DNA from: Gnetum montanum
Lineage: Eukaryota > Streptophyta > Gnetopsida > Gnetales > Gnetaceae
Reading direction: 5' to 3'
DNA length: 64,000 nucleotides
Assembly (NCBI GenBank): GCA_015680685.1
Contig: MNCI01035702.1
Location: forward strand, 114,584 to 178,583
In this document: positions 39,300 to 51,420 of the stretch, one piece after another
Position numbering within the stretch: position 1 is the stretch's first letter
How the letters are laid out: each line of letters begins with the position of its first letter
The notes under the pieces: model-generated
The model's database searches: none
Seen by the model: only the letters and a program-made list of their open reading frames with translations
Told to the model about the DNA's origin: nothing
Position numbers and translations under genes: made by a program

Positions 39300-41821
39300 A
39301 GATATTTTCGTGGAAATATTGCCAACCTTGATTCAGTCAAAAATAATATGAGTTCGCATCACAATGCAAATTTGAGGCAACAATTAGTTTGAAGGGTTCT
39401 TGAAGGTATTTGATATAGAGGATGAGGGTATTGGAGATGTAGGATGATTAGCCATACTAGGTTGTGTGGGTAGAAGAGGATTACTAGGTCAAAAGAAGGG
39501 ACCTTTTTCTAGATTGACTATCCAAACCACTTAGCTGGAAAGCTAGTTGTGAATGTATAGCCCTAGTAGCATTTCATTTTTGTAGCTGTGGAAGAATCTC
39601 ACCCTGCATGAATGGAGTAGGAGGTAACTAGGTTGAAGGTAGAGATGTGTGTGTAGATGGATGTGGTGGGTGGTATGGATATGGGTTTTTCCTTTGAGTA
39701 GATGGTGAATGTTTTTGGTGGTACTTTGGAGGGTAATAGTCATGCTGAAATGAGGTATGACTTGCAAATGTTTTTGGAGAAACAAGTTGCTGAGCATAGT
39801 ACCCATATGGATTTGGTTTCCTATAAGGGTATTACTACCTTGGTGGTGGCATTTCCCATGATTGTGGTTGGTACCATTATTAGTATTATTCATGAGGTTG
39901 TGGAGGAGCTTCGCTTGGTTAGTAAGCTTGTTGTTGTTGGTGGAACTGCCTTAGATTGCCTTGAGGATAAGGCAATCATCTAGGTGCTTGCCTATGTGCT
40001 AGTTTAGGATTCAATTGATATACCCTAGACTCTTGTAAGTGTAACACCATAGGGAAATAACCCTTTGTATGTTCGTATTAACAAATGTCACAATTAGTTT
40101 CATCATCAAAGTTGATTTCAACAACTTCCTCTACGACTACATCTTTGCCCTTACCTCTTTGGTAGGCACATTCATCTTCTTTTCATCTTTTGTAGTTATA
40201 ATCATTATTTTGCTCTTTGGATTCTTCAGCAATCTTCATAGGAGTTTGAAGTTTTTCATCTAAAGAGTCCCATAATTTATCAACCTTTGTTGAAATATTA
40301 GTAATAGATTTTTGGATGGGCAAGGTGTTCCTATTCACCACTTCATCAAGTTGTGACTCCTCCTCGTCATAAAATCGGACCTCCCATTTTTTAATGGAAG
40401 GATTCCTATTATACTCTTCTACACTTTTCCTTTTTCATAGCTCACCTTCTTCTTTTGCTACTTGTTCAATCAGCCTTTGGATCTAACGAGCTCTTAGTTT
40501 AAACAATCTCCCTTGGGCATACATCCCAAGAGTTCTTCTTGTTTTTGCTCTGAGCCCATCTATGATGTGATGAAGTTTTTGCCTTTGAGAATAACCATGG
40601 CTAGGACATCAGTGTAAGAGTGAATAGTATCTACCCATGGTGGCATCCAAGGGTTCATGTGTTCCTTGTTTCTAGCCTTGGATTTACCTTCTTAGATTAG
40701 ACACTCTAGACTACATCTGACATTTGTCATTAAATAGCTCTAACATGGTAGTCCATCGACAAATGGATTCTAGTTCCAAGGACTGGTACTAGCTTTTAGC
40801 TTTCTTGATGAGTATCCTAGGAAAGAGCTTGAGTTTCTACCACTCATTTTCTATAATTTGTAAGGCATAGACATCATGGAAAGCTTGTAGATGTGTCTAT
40901 GGATTAGAGTTGTATCCCCCTCAAATCTTGGGATAATATTCATGTCTAAGTGTTCGGTCTGGCTATCTTTCATATGCTTGGTTGGAATTCTAACTACCTC
41001 TACAATGTTGAGCATACTTTGAGTTACCAATAGAGGTTCATCATCATCACTATGTCAATGATGGTTTTAGCCACTCTTCAATCTTGATGACCTTCATAGT
41101 CATTGTTGTCTCATTGATCACCTTCATCCCTATTATTTTGACGACGACTTCTATGAGAACTGTCAGATGAAGAGGAATGTTTAGAATTGGATAAAGAGGA
41201 TGAAGAGGAAGGTGGACCACCATCGCCATCATAGTGTTTGCTGTCACTTTTTCACTAATTATGACCACCATACTTAGATCCCTTGCCATTGTGATGTTTG
41301 CTTGAGTCCCTACCTTGACTATCACTTTTTCTAGAACTTGTTTTATGAATAGTTGATTGTAGGTTCAGGGTTGCACCCTCATCACCAACAACAGTGGGTG
41401 GAAAATCTTCATGTTAAGAACCTTCAAAGAGAGGATCCTCATTATCATCTTGATCTAGTAGAAACAAGGGATTAGTGAAATGTTTTCCCTTCATAGCCTC
41501 ATGGAGCTTCTCCTGATGTCAATCTTGTTTGCATTGTGTTTTAGTGGGACGGTAGTCCCAAGTTTCATAACCATTCACAATGTATTCCTCATGAAGATCT
41601 ACAATGCCCAACATTTTAAGAATTTAAAATAGCATCCCAAGCATAGATTGATTGGGGTGTAAGATGATGTTGCCCTCCATATCATGCCATCTTAATTGTT
41701 GATCTTGATGTAGTATGAAGGTAAAGTCTAGCACATACTCATTTGGATGAATATATACTACTTTGTACTCCTATGGGCTAGGCGGTTTGACATCTTCATG
41801 TCTATGGGAAGAAGAAGGCAT
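39300..41821 (-). pseudogene. Gag of Athila-like element 2
   Basis: The start is ATG at 41,821 (MPSSSHRHEDVKPPSP), 133 bp after the primer site. The N-terminal domain has VYIHPNEYVLDFTFILHQDQ, QLRWHDMEGNIILHPNQS and YIVNGYETWDYRPTKTQ. Around 41.35-41.1 kb lies a basic/serine-rich region (KHHNGKGSKYGGHN, PPSSSSSLSNSKHSSSSDSS, HRSRRQNN), typical of gag C-terminal nucleic-acid-binding parts, though here it is central. The rest (40.9-39.3 kb) is the core gag and a histidine/proline/glutamine-rich tail. Stops and frameshifts are frequent. Confidence 0.78.
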
Positions 41822-41953
41822 TTTGCAAAACAAATAAAATTATCAATGTGCTTAGTGGTTTATATGTCATTGAGAGTAATGTTGATCTTGAGTTTGTCCA
41901 ACGATATAAATAATATTCACTAATCTAGATAGTGCATGTTTCAACAAAAAAAG

Positions 41954-41971
41954 TTCCTAGCAATGGTGCCA
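41954..41971 (-). other. Primer-binding site of Athila-like element 2
   Basis: The minus strand reads TGGCACCATTGCTAGGAA directly after the LTR end. It is a decayed form of TGGCGCCGTTGCCGGGGA, the primer site of many Athila-type plant elements; the differences are G-to-A or C-to-T. This places the element on the minus strand with its 5' LTR at 41,973-42,860. Confidence 0.82.
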
Positions 41972-41972
41972 A

Positions 41973-42860
41973 TGATGAGCAACAAGGTACCCCTACGCCC
42001 AACCATACGAATCACAAAGCGTTCACGCATGATCTGTTCGAATTCCATGGACTTTGTAGTTTTCAATGCACTAGTCTTCTAGGAAGTGAACCTTACCTTA
42101 AAGTTGGTCATTTTCTTCCCAATTACACGTTTGACGTACACTGGTATGGTTAAGTTTAATTGAGGCATTTTATTTTTATCATTTTGTATTTTATGGGTTA
42201 GGTGTTCTAAGAGAAATAAAGTAATTGGGTTAACTAATTTAATTTCACTAATTTACTAGTATCTAAGTAGTCCTAACATAAGCATCTAGTCCCACTTTCT
42301 GCACACGTCTTGAACCCATGTATCCACTACTGGGTTACCAAGCACTTTGCTACTAGGCATACTAAGTAATACCGTTGCTGGGATTACCAAGCAAATATGT
42401 GTTACACTCAAAAATGTTATGCTTATGTGTTTAATCTATCTCGCTTACCTTGATTAATTGCTTCATTAACTTAATTACTGGAAAAAATTTAATAAATAAC
42501 TAAAAACATTTAATAAATAATTGAAAACATTAAATGCATAAATAAATATTTAATTTATCCAGAATGCTGCAAGGATTATCAGAAAGCTTGTCTTTACTAC
42601 TACATACATTGTTGTGCTAAGGTAAAATAATGCTCGAATAAAGATTTGTACACTCAATGGCTTCTATTGCAAGCACTCAAGAGAAAAATTCTAACTCTCA
42701 AATGAACAAATTGCAAGAGCTTTGCTACTATTGAAATCTCAATGCCATAAATGCAGCTAGTGAGCATGTATTTATAGCCAAAAGTAGACACTACATCGAT
42801 GGGGCCTCGTCAACGCATGATATGTTGCATTAACTAGGCCTTGTCAATGAGACCTATTCA
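41973..42860 (-). mobile_element. Athila-like 5' LTR of element 2 (5'-truncated)
   Basis: Homologous along its length to 17,868-18,740. It has a TATA box (42,778-42,769) and the CATCGA cassette (42,818-42,794), and its 3' end GTTGCTCATCA at 41,973 adjoins the primer site. The first ~60 bp of the LTR is missing: homology stops near 42,860 at the junction with another gag fragment. Confidence 0.85.
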
Positions 42861-42864
42861 AATG

Positions 42865-43625
42865 TATTATGGAAATTTATGTAGCTTCTCTCATATTAAT
42901 CATGCTCCTAGTGACTAATAAGGATTCATCATAGTCTTCAAAATTATTATATCTCTTGTAGTAGTGATTCCTTTGAGGCTCTTGATTATTTCTCATTTCA
43001 TGCCTTCTTTCTATGTTTCTTTATTCATCTTCATCTTCATCAAGATATATTTCTTATTATATTGATTCATTATGATATTATCTTCCCTTCTTGTTAGGAT
43101 CATTTTAAAAAGCTCTTTTTGTATGTCTTCCTTCACCTCTATTAAAATAAGTCAATGAATGTGATATAGAGGATGGAGGACTTTGAAAGTGATGTCAAGT
43201 TTCTCTCCTTCTTTGACCCCTTGATTCACCTCTTTTGGACCTTATGTTTCTTCTTTTTCTAGGGTTTTCCTTATCCCTTCTAGGGGTTTTTGCTAAGGTA
43301 TAATGTAGGTTTTCTTGTACTAGATATTCAATGTGTAGAACGAGTAGTCAAGAATTATATCAGTGATTATGGTAAGAATTTTTAACCTAATATTCATTAT
43401 CTTCTTTTTCTATGGTTAAGATTATTTGAGAAGCATGCTTAACGTTTTCCTATTTATATCTTATTTCTATTATCGCATCTCTTCAGGTCTAAGCTTTAGT
43501 TAGTTGATATGACCTTGTGATGTTTTTAGTTTTCCAGTAGCCTCTATCAGCATGGTTCATACTAGTTCAAAGTAATATTTCTTAAAGCATTAATGATGCT
43601 AAATGATCTAGTGACAAGACAATGT
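42865..43625 (-). pseudogene. Gag fragment of an older Athila-like element
   Basis: The minus strand reads a basic region around 43.28-43.1 kb (ATPRRDKENPRKRRNIRSKR, GESRGQRRRE) and a downstream acidic/basic stretch with RNIERRHEMRNNQEPQRNHY and LLVTRSMINMREATK near 43.0-42.9 kb. It matches the basic/serine-rich part of gag in element 2 and at 44.9-45.3 kb. The plus-strand gag-only element begins at 43,633, next to it, and a decayed minus-strand LTR lies on its far side at 50.6-51.4 kb. Together these look like one old element split by the insertion. Confidence 0.65.
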
Positions 43626-43632
43626 TACCTTA

Positions 43633-44615
43633 TGATGAATCATCAGTTGGCTGAGATATCATAGATGCTATATTGTTGATGCTACATCACATCTGTGTTG
43701 CAGCATCCCATTTGATGTGTCTTAGTTGGATGCTACATTACATCTGCTAGATCATAGATGCAATATCACATCTGCTATAACTTAGCCATGTTGACACATC
43801 CTCGTCGATGCATGTGTTGATGCATTGATGCATATGTGTTGATGTGGTGTCTATCTTTGCTTGCAAATATGTTAGCACCTACCATGTATTGGGTACCTTT
43901 CAATCATTTTGTAGCTAGAGTCTTGTAGTTTGATTTCATGATCTTAGGAAATAGTCAGTGTGTCCACAGTATGAATTTGAGTTAGTTGTATGATGTCTTA
44001 TTCAAGTGGCATTGTACCCAGACACATTTCATGAGTAGAAATAAGATTAAGATTAATTCACACTCATTGTAGTACTTTGACTTAGATTAGATTTACTTTC
44101 CATGCAATTTACTCTTCATGTACTTAGTTAATATTTACATTTTCATGTATATTAATCAATTCATAGAATGAACACAACTAGTTTTGAGCATAAACACATA
44201 TTTTCTTGGTAATCCTAGCAATGTTACTGCTTGGTTTGCCCAGTAGTGTAATGCTTGGTAATCCTAGTATTAGATACATGGGTTTACGACATGTATGAAA
44301 AGCTGGGAATGGACACTTATCACCCTTAGGCTAGTTTAGACTTTATCTTCTTCTTTTTAATTAGATTAAATAATTAATTTCTTTATTATCATTAAGATTA
44401 GTTTAAGGCCATAACAACATCAACCATCATATGCCTCACTTTGGAGGAAACCATACATGACAAAGTTACCATTAGTCCAAGCAGGAAGACAACATCCTAC
44501 AATCAATGCTTAACAATCTAGATGCCATACTAGTCCCATCCATAGAATTTGATCAGATCATGCATGAACACTTATGATATGTATGGTTGGGCATAGGGAG
44601 TACCCACTGCTATCA
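43633..44615 (+). mobile_element. 5' LTR of the gag-only Athila-like element
   Basis: This LTR of 983 bp starts TGATGAATCATCAGTTGGC and ends GCTATCA. It is clearly homologous to 49,664-50,605 and, in reverse complement, to 17,868-18,801. It carries tandem GATGCAT/TGATGCAT repeats at 43,795-43,850, but the TATA box conserved in the 3' LTR (CCTATAAATATG) is mutated here to a GCTTGCAAATATG context. Confidence 0.9.
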
Positions 44616-44616
44616 T

Positions 44617-44634
44617 TAGCACTATTGCTGGGGA
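44617..44634 (+). other. Primer-binding site of the gag-only element
   Basis: TAGCACTATTGCTGGGGA one base after the LTR end is a decayed TGGCGCCGTTGCCGGGGA, the same primer site class as in element 2. It confirms plus-strand orientation and the LTR boundary. Confidence 0.82.
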
Positions 44635-44839
44635 TGGTGCTAGTTATCTAGATTAGTTATATTATAAACAATCGTTGTATAAGTATTAACAATTTATCTT
44701 TTAGAAAATAATAATATTTTAAGTCACACACATTAAAAACATGACTTTTTCACATAGGATCAATAATGCATCATATGATGAGAACACTTGTAGAAGAAAT
44801 GATAGGATCTATACTAAATTGGAGTGAATAATGTTAAGC

Positions 44840-46880
44840 AAGGATTTCATATGCTCATTTGGACCATTACTACATTCAAAGACTATGCTTAATTAATAGA
44901 AATAATCTAAGAGGAGACATAGTAAGTCCTAGAACAAGGAGGCCTGCAAGGCCTAGGACCTCCTCCAAACGTAGAAGAGATAAATCAAGGGACTATAAGA
45001 AGAGATATAGGAGCCATGGCAATCCTCTTAGTTCACCATCTTCCTCTTCCTCTTCAACATCTAGTTCTGACAATGATGAACATAGGTATAGAGATAGAGC
45101 TTTACTAGAGGGTCAAGATGGAGATAGAAATAAAAATCAAAGATAAGATGAAATCCATCAAAGTGAGCATAGATGAGACCATCACTATTAAACAAATAGA
45201 GATAGAGATTACCATCATGACATGTCTGATAGTGATGAACCCTTGTTGGCTACTTGGAGCATGATAGAGATATGGGAGGTAGTTAGAATATCCCATAGAC
45301 ATCAAAAGGAGAGTTGCATTAGAAGACTAGATATGAATAACATTCCTCAATTTAAGAGGCTATGATTTTGATCCACAATATCATTTACAAGCCTTCCATG
45401 ATACATGCGCCTTGCAAAATATTGAAAGTAAGTGGCAAAGGATGAAGCTCTTTCCTAGGATACTAATAGATGAAGCTAAAATTTTGTATAGATTGTTGAA
45501 ACTAAATTCAATCCACTAGTGATCCACAATGTTGGAACATCTCAATGAAAAATACCAAACCTATGCAAGAGTGTCCAACTTGAGAAAAAAAATCCAAGGA
45601 TGGAAGCAAGAACAACATGAATCCTTGGATGTCGCCAGGCCATGATTTTTCTTAGAAAGAGAAACCTTTCCACATCATAGATGAGCTTTGTAATCAAATG
45701 AGGAAGACCCTCTGGGTTTATGTCCAAGGTTACTTATCCAAATTGAAAGCCCATAAGCTATAAAGGCTAGTTGAGTAGGTGGCAAAAGAGGAAGAAGAGC
45801 TATGCAAATGAAAAAATGTAGAGGAATATAATTGGGGACAAACTCTTCAAACGAAAGGCATCCATATCTATGATGAGGAAAAAGAGATAGCTCTTGATGA
45901 GGTGATTTCATAACTAACATTTCCAATACAAAAGTCAATCGCTGAGCTTGAAGCAAGGATAGATAAGATGTGGGAGTTAATGAATGACAAAGTTACAACC
46001 TATGTGAAAACCATAGAGGAGAGGGTAAAATAAAAAGGATCAAGTGACCAAAACAAGAAGAAAAAGAACAAATAAACATATAGAAATACTTATTAGCAAA
46101 AAGGAAAAATAGCTATAGTAGAAGAGGCTATAGACTCAACCACACAAGCTGATGATGGATGTGACATCTGCCAATATGAATATCCAAAGGGCTATTGCTT
46201 AGTTATGTTACATCTACAAGAGTTTGGGGCTTTTGCTTTGAATCCCAAGTTCATACAAAAGTGAATGATTAAGAAATTACCTTACTTACAATGTAATTAT
46301 AGATAGTCCTACCACCAACTGTACTATTCTAGTGGGACTTTTTATCAGCGTCAACACTACTGTCAATTGCAGTGGCAAAACCCATAGTCATAGGGGATGC
46401 CATCATCAAACTAGAAATAACCTTATTGCCAATCAAACCCATATGAATATTATGTTCAACAACCTATTTCCCATAATGGTTCTACTTCCTCAACCTCAAA
46501 TTAATACTACCACTCTTCTGAATATTATCAACCCACAACATCTCTTGTGGGATCACCACATCCAACCTCTTATCCTCCATCACATCCTCAATATTCGCAT
46601 ACTTTCCTCCAACATATGTCACCACCAATAAAATTGGAAGGATTGGCACCACAAAATCAATGGAAGAATGCCACTTGTTCTGTGAACATACACATAAATG
46701 ACAATGTTAGTAGATCTCAACCAAAGTCTTAGAAATGCCCTTTCTTTAGGATAGTTTTCTCACATGGGCATAAAACTCATATATCTACTAGCTTATCAAA
46801 ACTAGCATAGTGCCAATTTGGTGCAAAATCCTTCCTTAATAGACAAATGTCTCCTAATCATATGCAAAGGATAACAACCA
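44840..46880 (+). pseudogene. Gag of the gag-only Athila-like element
   Basis: 44,859-45,146 is open and encodes a basic, serine-rich region (RRPARPRTSSKRRRDKSRDY, then SSPSSSSSSTSSSDNDEH). The core follows at 45,370-45,560: YHLQAFHDTCALQNIESKWQ, RMKLFPRILIDEAKILYRLL, MLEHLNEKYQTYARVSNLRK. Near 46,155 it has GCDICQYEYPKGYCLVMLHL, shared with the other copies, then a proline/glutamine/tyrosine-rich tail (SPHPTSYPPSHPQYSHTF, 46.55-46.62 kb). Many stops interrupt it. It would encode the particle protein. Expected neighbours protease, RT and integrase are missing downstream. Confidence 0.8.
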
Positions 46881-47464
46881 TCGCCACTCCAACACAAGAC
46901 ATAAAAGATGAACCTATCACTATGGAGAAACATAAAACTTCATGCATGACTAATAATAATAAAGGATGTAGTTGTGGGTTGGAAGTTCAAAATATTAACA
47001 AAAATCCTATATCAACCCACAATAAAGTTAAGAAATAAGTGCGTGAGCAAAAACAAGTTTACATAGTAGCCATTAAATGAGAGGAGACCCAATGCCTTGA
47101 AAATAAGAGTACAAAACTATTTGAAAGATGCATGGAGACATCTAATCCACTTGTTAGTTCTTGTCCTAGGAAAATGAGCGAAATAAAGAACTTAGAGAAT
47201 AACATCTTACACTTTGACTATACACTAATAAAAGATATTAAACAAGGAGACATAAGAACTAAAATAGAAAATAAACAAGGAAACATGTCTAGACACCTTA
47301 GAAATAAAACATATTTTGGTCCAACCAAAGATATGTCTCCAAATGATCAAAATGTGATTATCATCATTGTCAAATGTGCTACCAAGCAAAAAATTAAATC
47401 ATTAAAGATGATAAATGGAAAACTTATGGTGTATAACCAAGGGAATGTGTGGTCCATCTTCTGA
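46881..47464 (+). pseudogene. Lysine/asparagine-rich decayed frame after gag
   Basis: Two open stretches (46,847-47,038 and 47,132-47,464) are lysine/asparagine-rich. The second ends in KSLKMINGKLMVYNQGNVW, which resembles the KVNGHRLKPY-type end of Athila integrase, followed at 47,485 by GTTGTGGGGGAGATGCC, a common sequence after pol in such elements. If that is right, gag is joined to the last codons of pol, with all enzymatic domains deleted. No RT, RNase H or integrase core motifs were found. Confidence 0.45.
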
Positions 47465-49663
47465 ATGCTTGCCCATGAGTTTAGTTGTGGGGGAGATGCC
47501 TCCATGAATGCTTTTCACTTTTTTATTTTACAATGTTTTATTATTTTCCTTTTTCTTTCAAAATTTTCTGATTCTTAATATGTTTTTCATTTCTTTTTAT
47601 TTTTCATTTCTTTATAAATTTCTCTTTTCTTGAGTCATTTTCTTTATGTTTTATGAATGTCTTATATGTTTTTGTTAATAATATTTCTAGTCATGATGCA
47701 GAAGTCAATGCTATGTGTTGGGTTTTTGTCCTATGTTGTCAAGATGATTAGGTAAATATTTGTGTAAAGTAGTGAAATCACCTCATCCATTCCTCCAATT
47801 ATCTAAATAAAAGGTCTTTTATCATGAAAACAATACAGTTCTTCTTATATGAAACTAAAATCAATTAATGATCCTTATACCTTGAAGAAAGGGGGAAAAG
47901 ACCAAGTGGGACTGGCAAAGGATGTGACCTCAAGGGGATTTGTTAAATTCTCTTCTTGCCTTTCTTCTTGTGGTCTATGACTTCTCATGGGATGTGTCAT
48001 CACTCCTATCATTGATTGATAAATAGGAAGCTATGTCTTTGCATGGTGTGGTTTCCATTGATGCAATAAAAAAAAAAGAAAAAAGAAAAAAAAAAGAAAT
48101 AAAAATAATAATAAAAAAAACAAAAAAAAAAGCACCAGTATTCAAAGCACATCCCTTTGATATAATAATGAACTATAAGCACTAGTTATGAGGCTAGAAA
48201 GACATATTACCCATGCATCAAGGCATCCCTCTAACTAAGGCCCTTCCTTTCTTCTTCTATTTACTTCTCTTTTGGGAGTGATGATTGTTCTTTGTGGTTG
48301 TTGTGGACTCCTAATGGTAGGTGGGAAGGAACACATCAATGTGAGGTTACTATTAATGATATGGAATTGGTCTGAAACTTGGATGGATAGGTATGATGGT
48401 CATTTTAATCACAATTGACATAAGAACCTATTGCGGACATGGTAAAGTACCTTACATCCCAATCTTTACAATGCCTTCTGATTGCATTATTCACCTCACT
48501 GCTACATGTAATTAAGATCCTCTTGGTTTTTTATAGTATAGTGCACCATCCTAACCATGGCAATTGTTTGTTGTTTGCAACAAAGGTATGATTTACATGT
48601 AACTTATACAATGCCCATGAACATCTATGGAAGTGGTTATGCAAGGGCATTATGGTAGGAGCCTGCTTTGGGGAGGACCCACTTTCATAACTTTTGTTGA
48701 TCATGGCTTTGAACCAAACCTCACATCTTCCAAAACATCATTGATGGCTTCTCTAAACTTATGCATGATTTTGGGACTACTACTCATCAATTTTAATTAA
48801 TTTCTACTACTTTTCTATTAAAATATCCTTCAAATTTAATATTTCTTAGGCATTGTCTACATGAGACCTTTGGTTTTACTTTTTTGAAACTTGTGCACTT
48901 TCCAAGTTATGCTCATTAATTGTGGGAGATATGGATGTACTTTTTCAATTTTTTGAAATTTTCTAACATGCTATTTTTGAGCATTAAGGTAACAAATAGT
49001 AATTAATCAAAATACTATGAGCAACTTGATGATTTTAGTTATCTCATAGCCCTAGGAATAATAATTTGTCATCACCTTATGCTTAAATGCTAACAATTTA
49101 AGCTAAATAAGGGATTTGAAAAGGGTTAATTTTAACAAAAAATTACCAAAAGTAATGATGATCCTTTGGTGATCACAGGTGATGCTAAAAGGAAAGCCTA
49201 AGGTCGAAGGTCTTTTACCAGGCAAGGAAACCTGGCCAAGAGAAGGATAGAGTAGGATATATCCATGGACACATAGTAGCAGATATAAAGATTAACGATC
49301 AAACATCACATGTTTTCTAAATCCATGGGATGATGATACAAAATTTTAGTTCATCCTTCAAGATTGTTTTACATGAAAAGAGAAGCATCAACATAACAAT
49401 TAAGGTTGGAAGTCTACCATCAACAAGAAGATTCATCTTCAACGAATTTTTGAAGACCTCTATAAATTTTATAAATTTTAATGTTTGTGAGGTCTTTTTA
49501 TTATTTTGTAATACATTCACTCAAATAAAATTTTGTAATGTCACACTTAGATTTAGTTAGTAATTAGAGTTAGTCAATGATCCTATACATTTCCAATTTT
49601 GTAAAGAAAGCTCGATCCTATTCTAGTAACTCAAGGATGAGTTTTTAGTTAGTTTTGAGGGTA
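47465..49663 (+). mobile_element. 3' noncoding module and polypurine region of the gag-only element
   Basis: About 2.2 kb without coding capacity, matching the reverse complement of 9.7-11.7 kb and parts of 22.19-22.27 kb. It includes T-rich 47,500-47,700, an A-rich tract at 48,066-48,131, the TAGAAAGACATATTACCC box at 48,196, and the GCAAGGGCATTATGGTAGG...GCCTGCTTTGGGG block at 48,641-48,675. TAGTTTTGAGGGTA at 49,650-49,663 is the likely plus-strand primer before the 3' LTR. The long env-position ORF of the related element at 18.8-21.4 kb is absent here. Confidence 0.7.
48066..48131. repeat. A-rich low-complexity tract
   Basis: About 66 bases of A runs broken by G, T or C. It lies inside the 3' noncoding module and has no poly(A) signal or gene in front of it, so it is read as simple sequence rather than a retroposon tail. 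Confidence 0.9.
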
Positions 49664-50605
49664 TGATGAATCATCAGTTGGCTAAGATATCATAGAATCT
49701 ACATCACATATGCTATATCATAGATATGATATCACATCTGCTATAGCTTAGCTACGTCGATGCATCCCCATCGATGCATGGGTTGATGCGTTGACACATA
49801 TGCATTAATGTAGTGTTTTTCTTCGCCTATAAATATGTGAGTAAATGTCACATATTGGACATCTTTTGATCATTTTGTAGCTACACTCTTGTAGTTTCAT
49901 TTCGTGATCTTAGAAAATAGTCNTGTGATCTTAGAAAATAGCCAATGAGTGCCCACAATGTGAATTTAAGTTATTTGTACAATGTCTTATTTAAGTGGTA
50001 GTGTACTTGAATACATTCCATGAACAAAAATAAGATTGAGACTGATTCACATTCATTGTAGTAGTTTGAATGAGATTAGATTTACTATCCATGAAATTTA
50101 CTCTTCATGTACTTAGTTAATATTGATGTATTCATGCATATTAATCAATTGGTGGAATGAGCACAATCCATTTCAAGCATAAACACATATTTGCTTGGTA
50201 ATCCCAACAACATTATTGCTTGGTTTACTTACTAGTGTAATACTTGATAATCCTAGTAGTCGATACATGGGTTCAGGATGTGTACAGTAAGCTAGAAATG
50301 GACACTCATTGCCCTTAGGCTAGTTTAGACTTTATCTTCTTGTTGTTAATTAGATTAAATAATTAATATCTCTATTATCATTAAGATTAGTATAAGGTTG
50401 CAAAAACATCAACCATCATGTGGCTTACTTTGGACTAAATCATATGTGACAAAGCTACCACTAGTCCAAGTTGGAAGACAATGTCCTATGATCAATGGTT
50501 AATAATCTAGAGGCCACACTAGTCCCATCAATGAAATTTGATTGGACTGTGCATGAATGCTTGTGATTCGTATGGTTGGGCATAGGGGTTACCTACTACT
50601 CATCA
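49664..50605 (+). mobile_element. 3' LTR of the gag-only Athila-like element
   Basis: 942 bp, TGATGAATCATCAGTTGGC to CTACTCATCA, homologous to 43,633-44,615. It contains two close CGATGCAT boxes (49,757-49,779), a good TATA box CCTATAAATATG (49,828-49,836), and a 20 bp tandem duplication (GTGATCTTAGAAAATAG at about 49,905 and 49,925) with a single N between the copies. No matching target-site duplication could be identified: CCTTA precedes the 5' LTR and TTAAT follows here. Confidence 0.9.
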
Positions 50606-51420
50606 TTAATGTCTATGATTATTTTCTTTCTACTAGAGTTAGAAAAGTTCAAGGTATATGATTGAATGATGTTGAGTGGATCTAAGTGTGTTAGGGTAAA
50701 ACATGATGAAATAAATAGAATGTCTACTATCTAAGATATAATGAAAATATAATGCTAAGCTAGCTTAATGGTGATAAGCATCTATTCTTGGTCTTTTGTA
50801 CATACCTTGGGCTAGTATAACCACTATTGGAATTATAAAGTAACTTTGCTACTAACTAAATCAAGCAAAGATACTACTATATTACCATATGATTACATGT
50901 TAGTACTTGAAACTAGTCATACTTATTCTATAGGATAAGTAACAAACATTGGAAATGTAAATGACATTAAAACTATAAATAACATAGAAAGTAAATCTAT
51001 GCTAAGTGACATCTTGTAATGGTAAAGAATAATCTCAATCTCTATTGTCATTTAAGAAATATATCTAAGTTCACTTCACTTGAATAAATATGTTATACAA
51101 TTATTAGTCACCACACTACAGGCACTCACAACTGACTCTAAAATAATCATAAACTCAAGTGAGCAAGAAGATAAATGTTGAATGAACATACGTAAAGATT
51201 TAGAGTTAGGTTGAGAAGCTTGCATATAACTAAGTGAAATATCATAAAGAAAATGATATGTAGTCATGAGAGAAACTAAGTAATTAAAGAAATTATTAGT
51301 TAATATAGAGTTAAATTAATCTACATCATGTGATTTTAAGTTTATACCATGAATTTGTTATTAGTTATGAGTTTGAATCATATTTTAATAGAAGGAGAAC
51401 ATAACAATGTTTCTTTGCTC
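50606..51420 (-). mobile_element. Strongly decayed Athila-like LTR
   Basis: The reverse complement can be aligned along the LTR at 49,900-50,350: TGCCTGTAGTGTGGTGACTA near GTGCCCACAATGTGAA, TTATTCAAGTGAAGTGAACT against TTTAAGTGGTAGTGTACTTG, GAGATTGAGATTATTC against AAGATTGAGACTGATTC, and GTATGTACAAAAGACC against GGATGTGTACAGTAAGC. It is much more diverged than the flanking LTR, so it predates the gag-only element that abuts it. The outer end near 51.4 kb is uncertain. Confidence 0.6.

Noticed and set aside
48066-48131. Poly(A) tail of a processed pseudogene or LINE
   Set aside because: No coding or LINE sequence precedes it, and it falls inside a retroelement noncoding module shared with other copies.
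43630-50610. 5 bp target-site duplication for the gag-only element
   Set aside because: The bases outside the two LTRs (CCTTA and TTAAT) do not match under any plausible LTR boundary tried, so no duplication is claimed.
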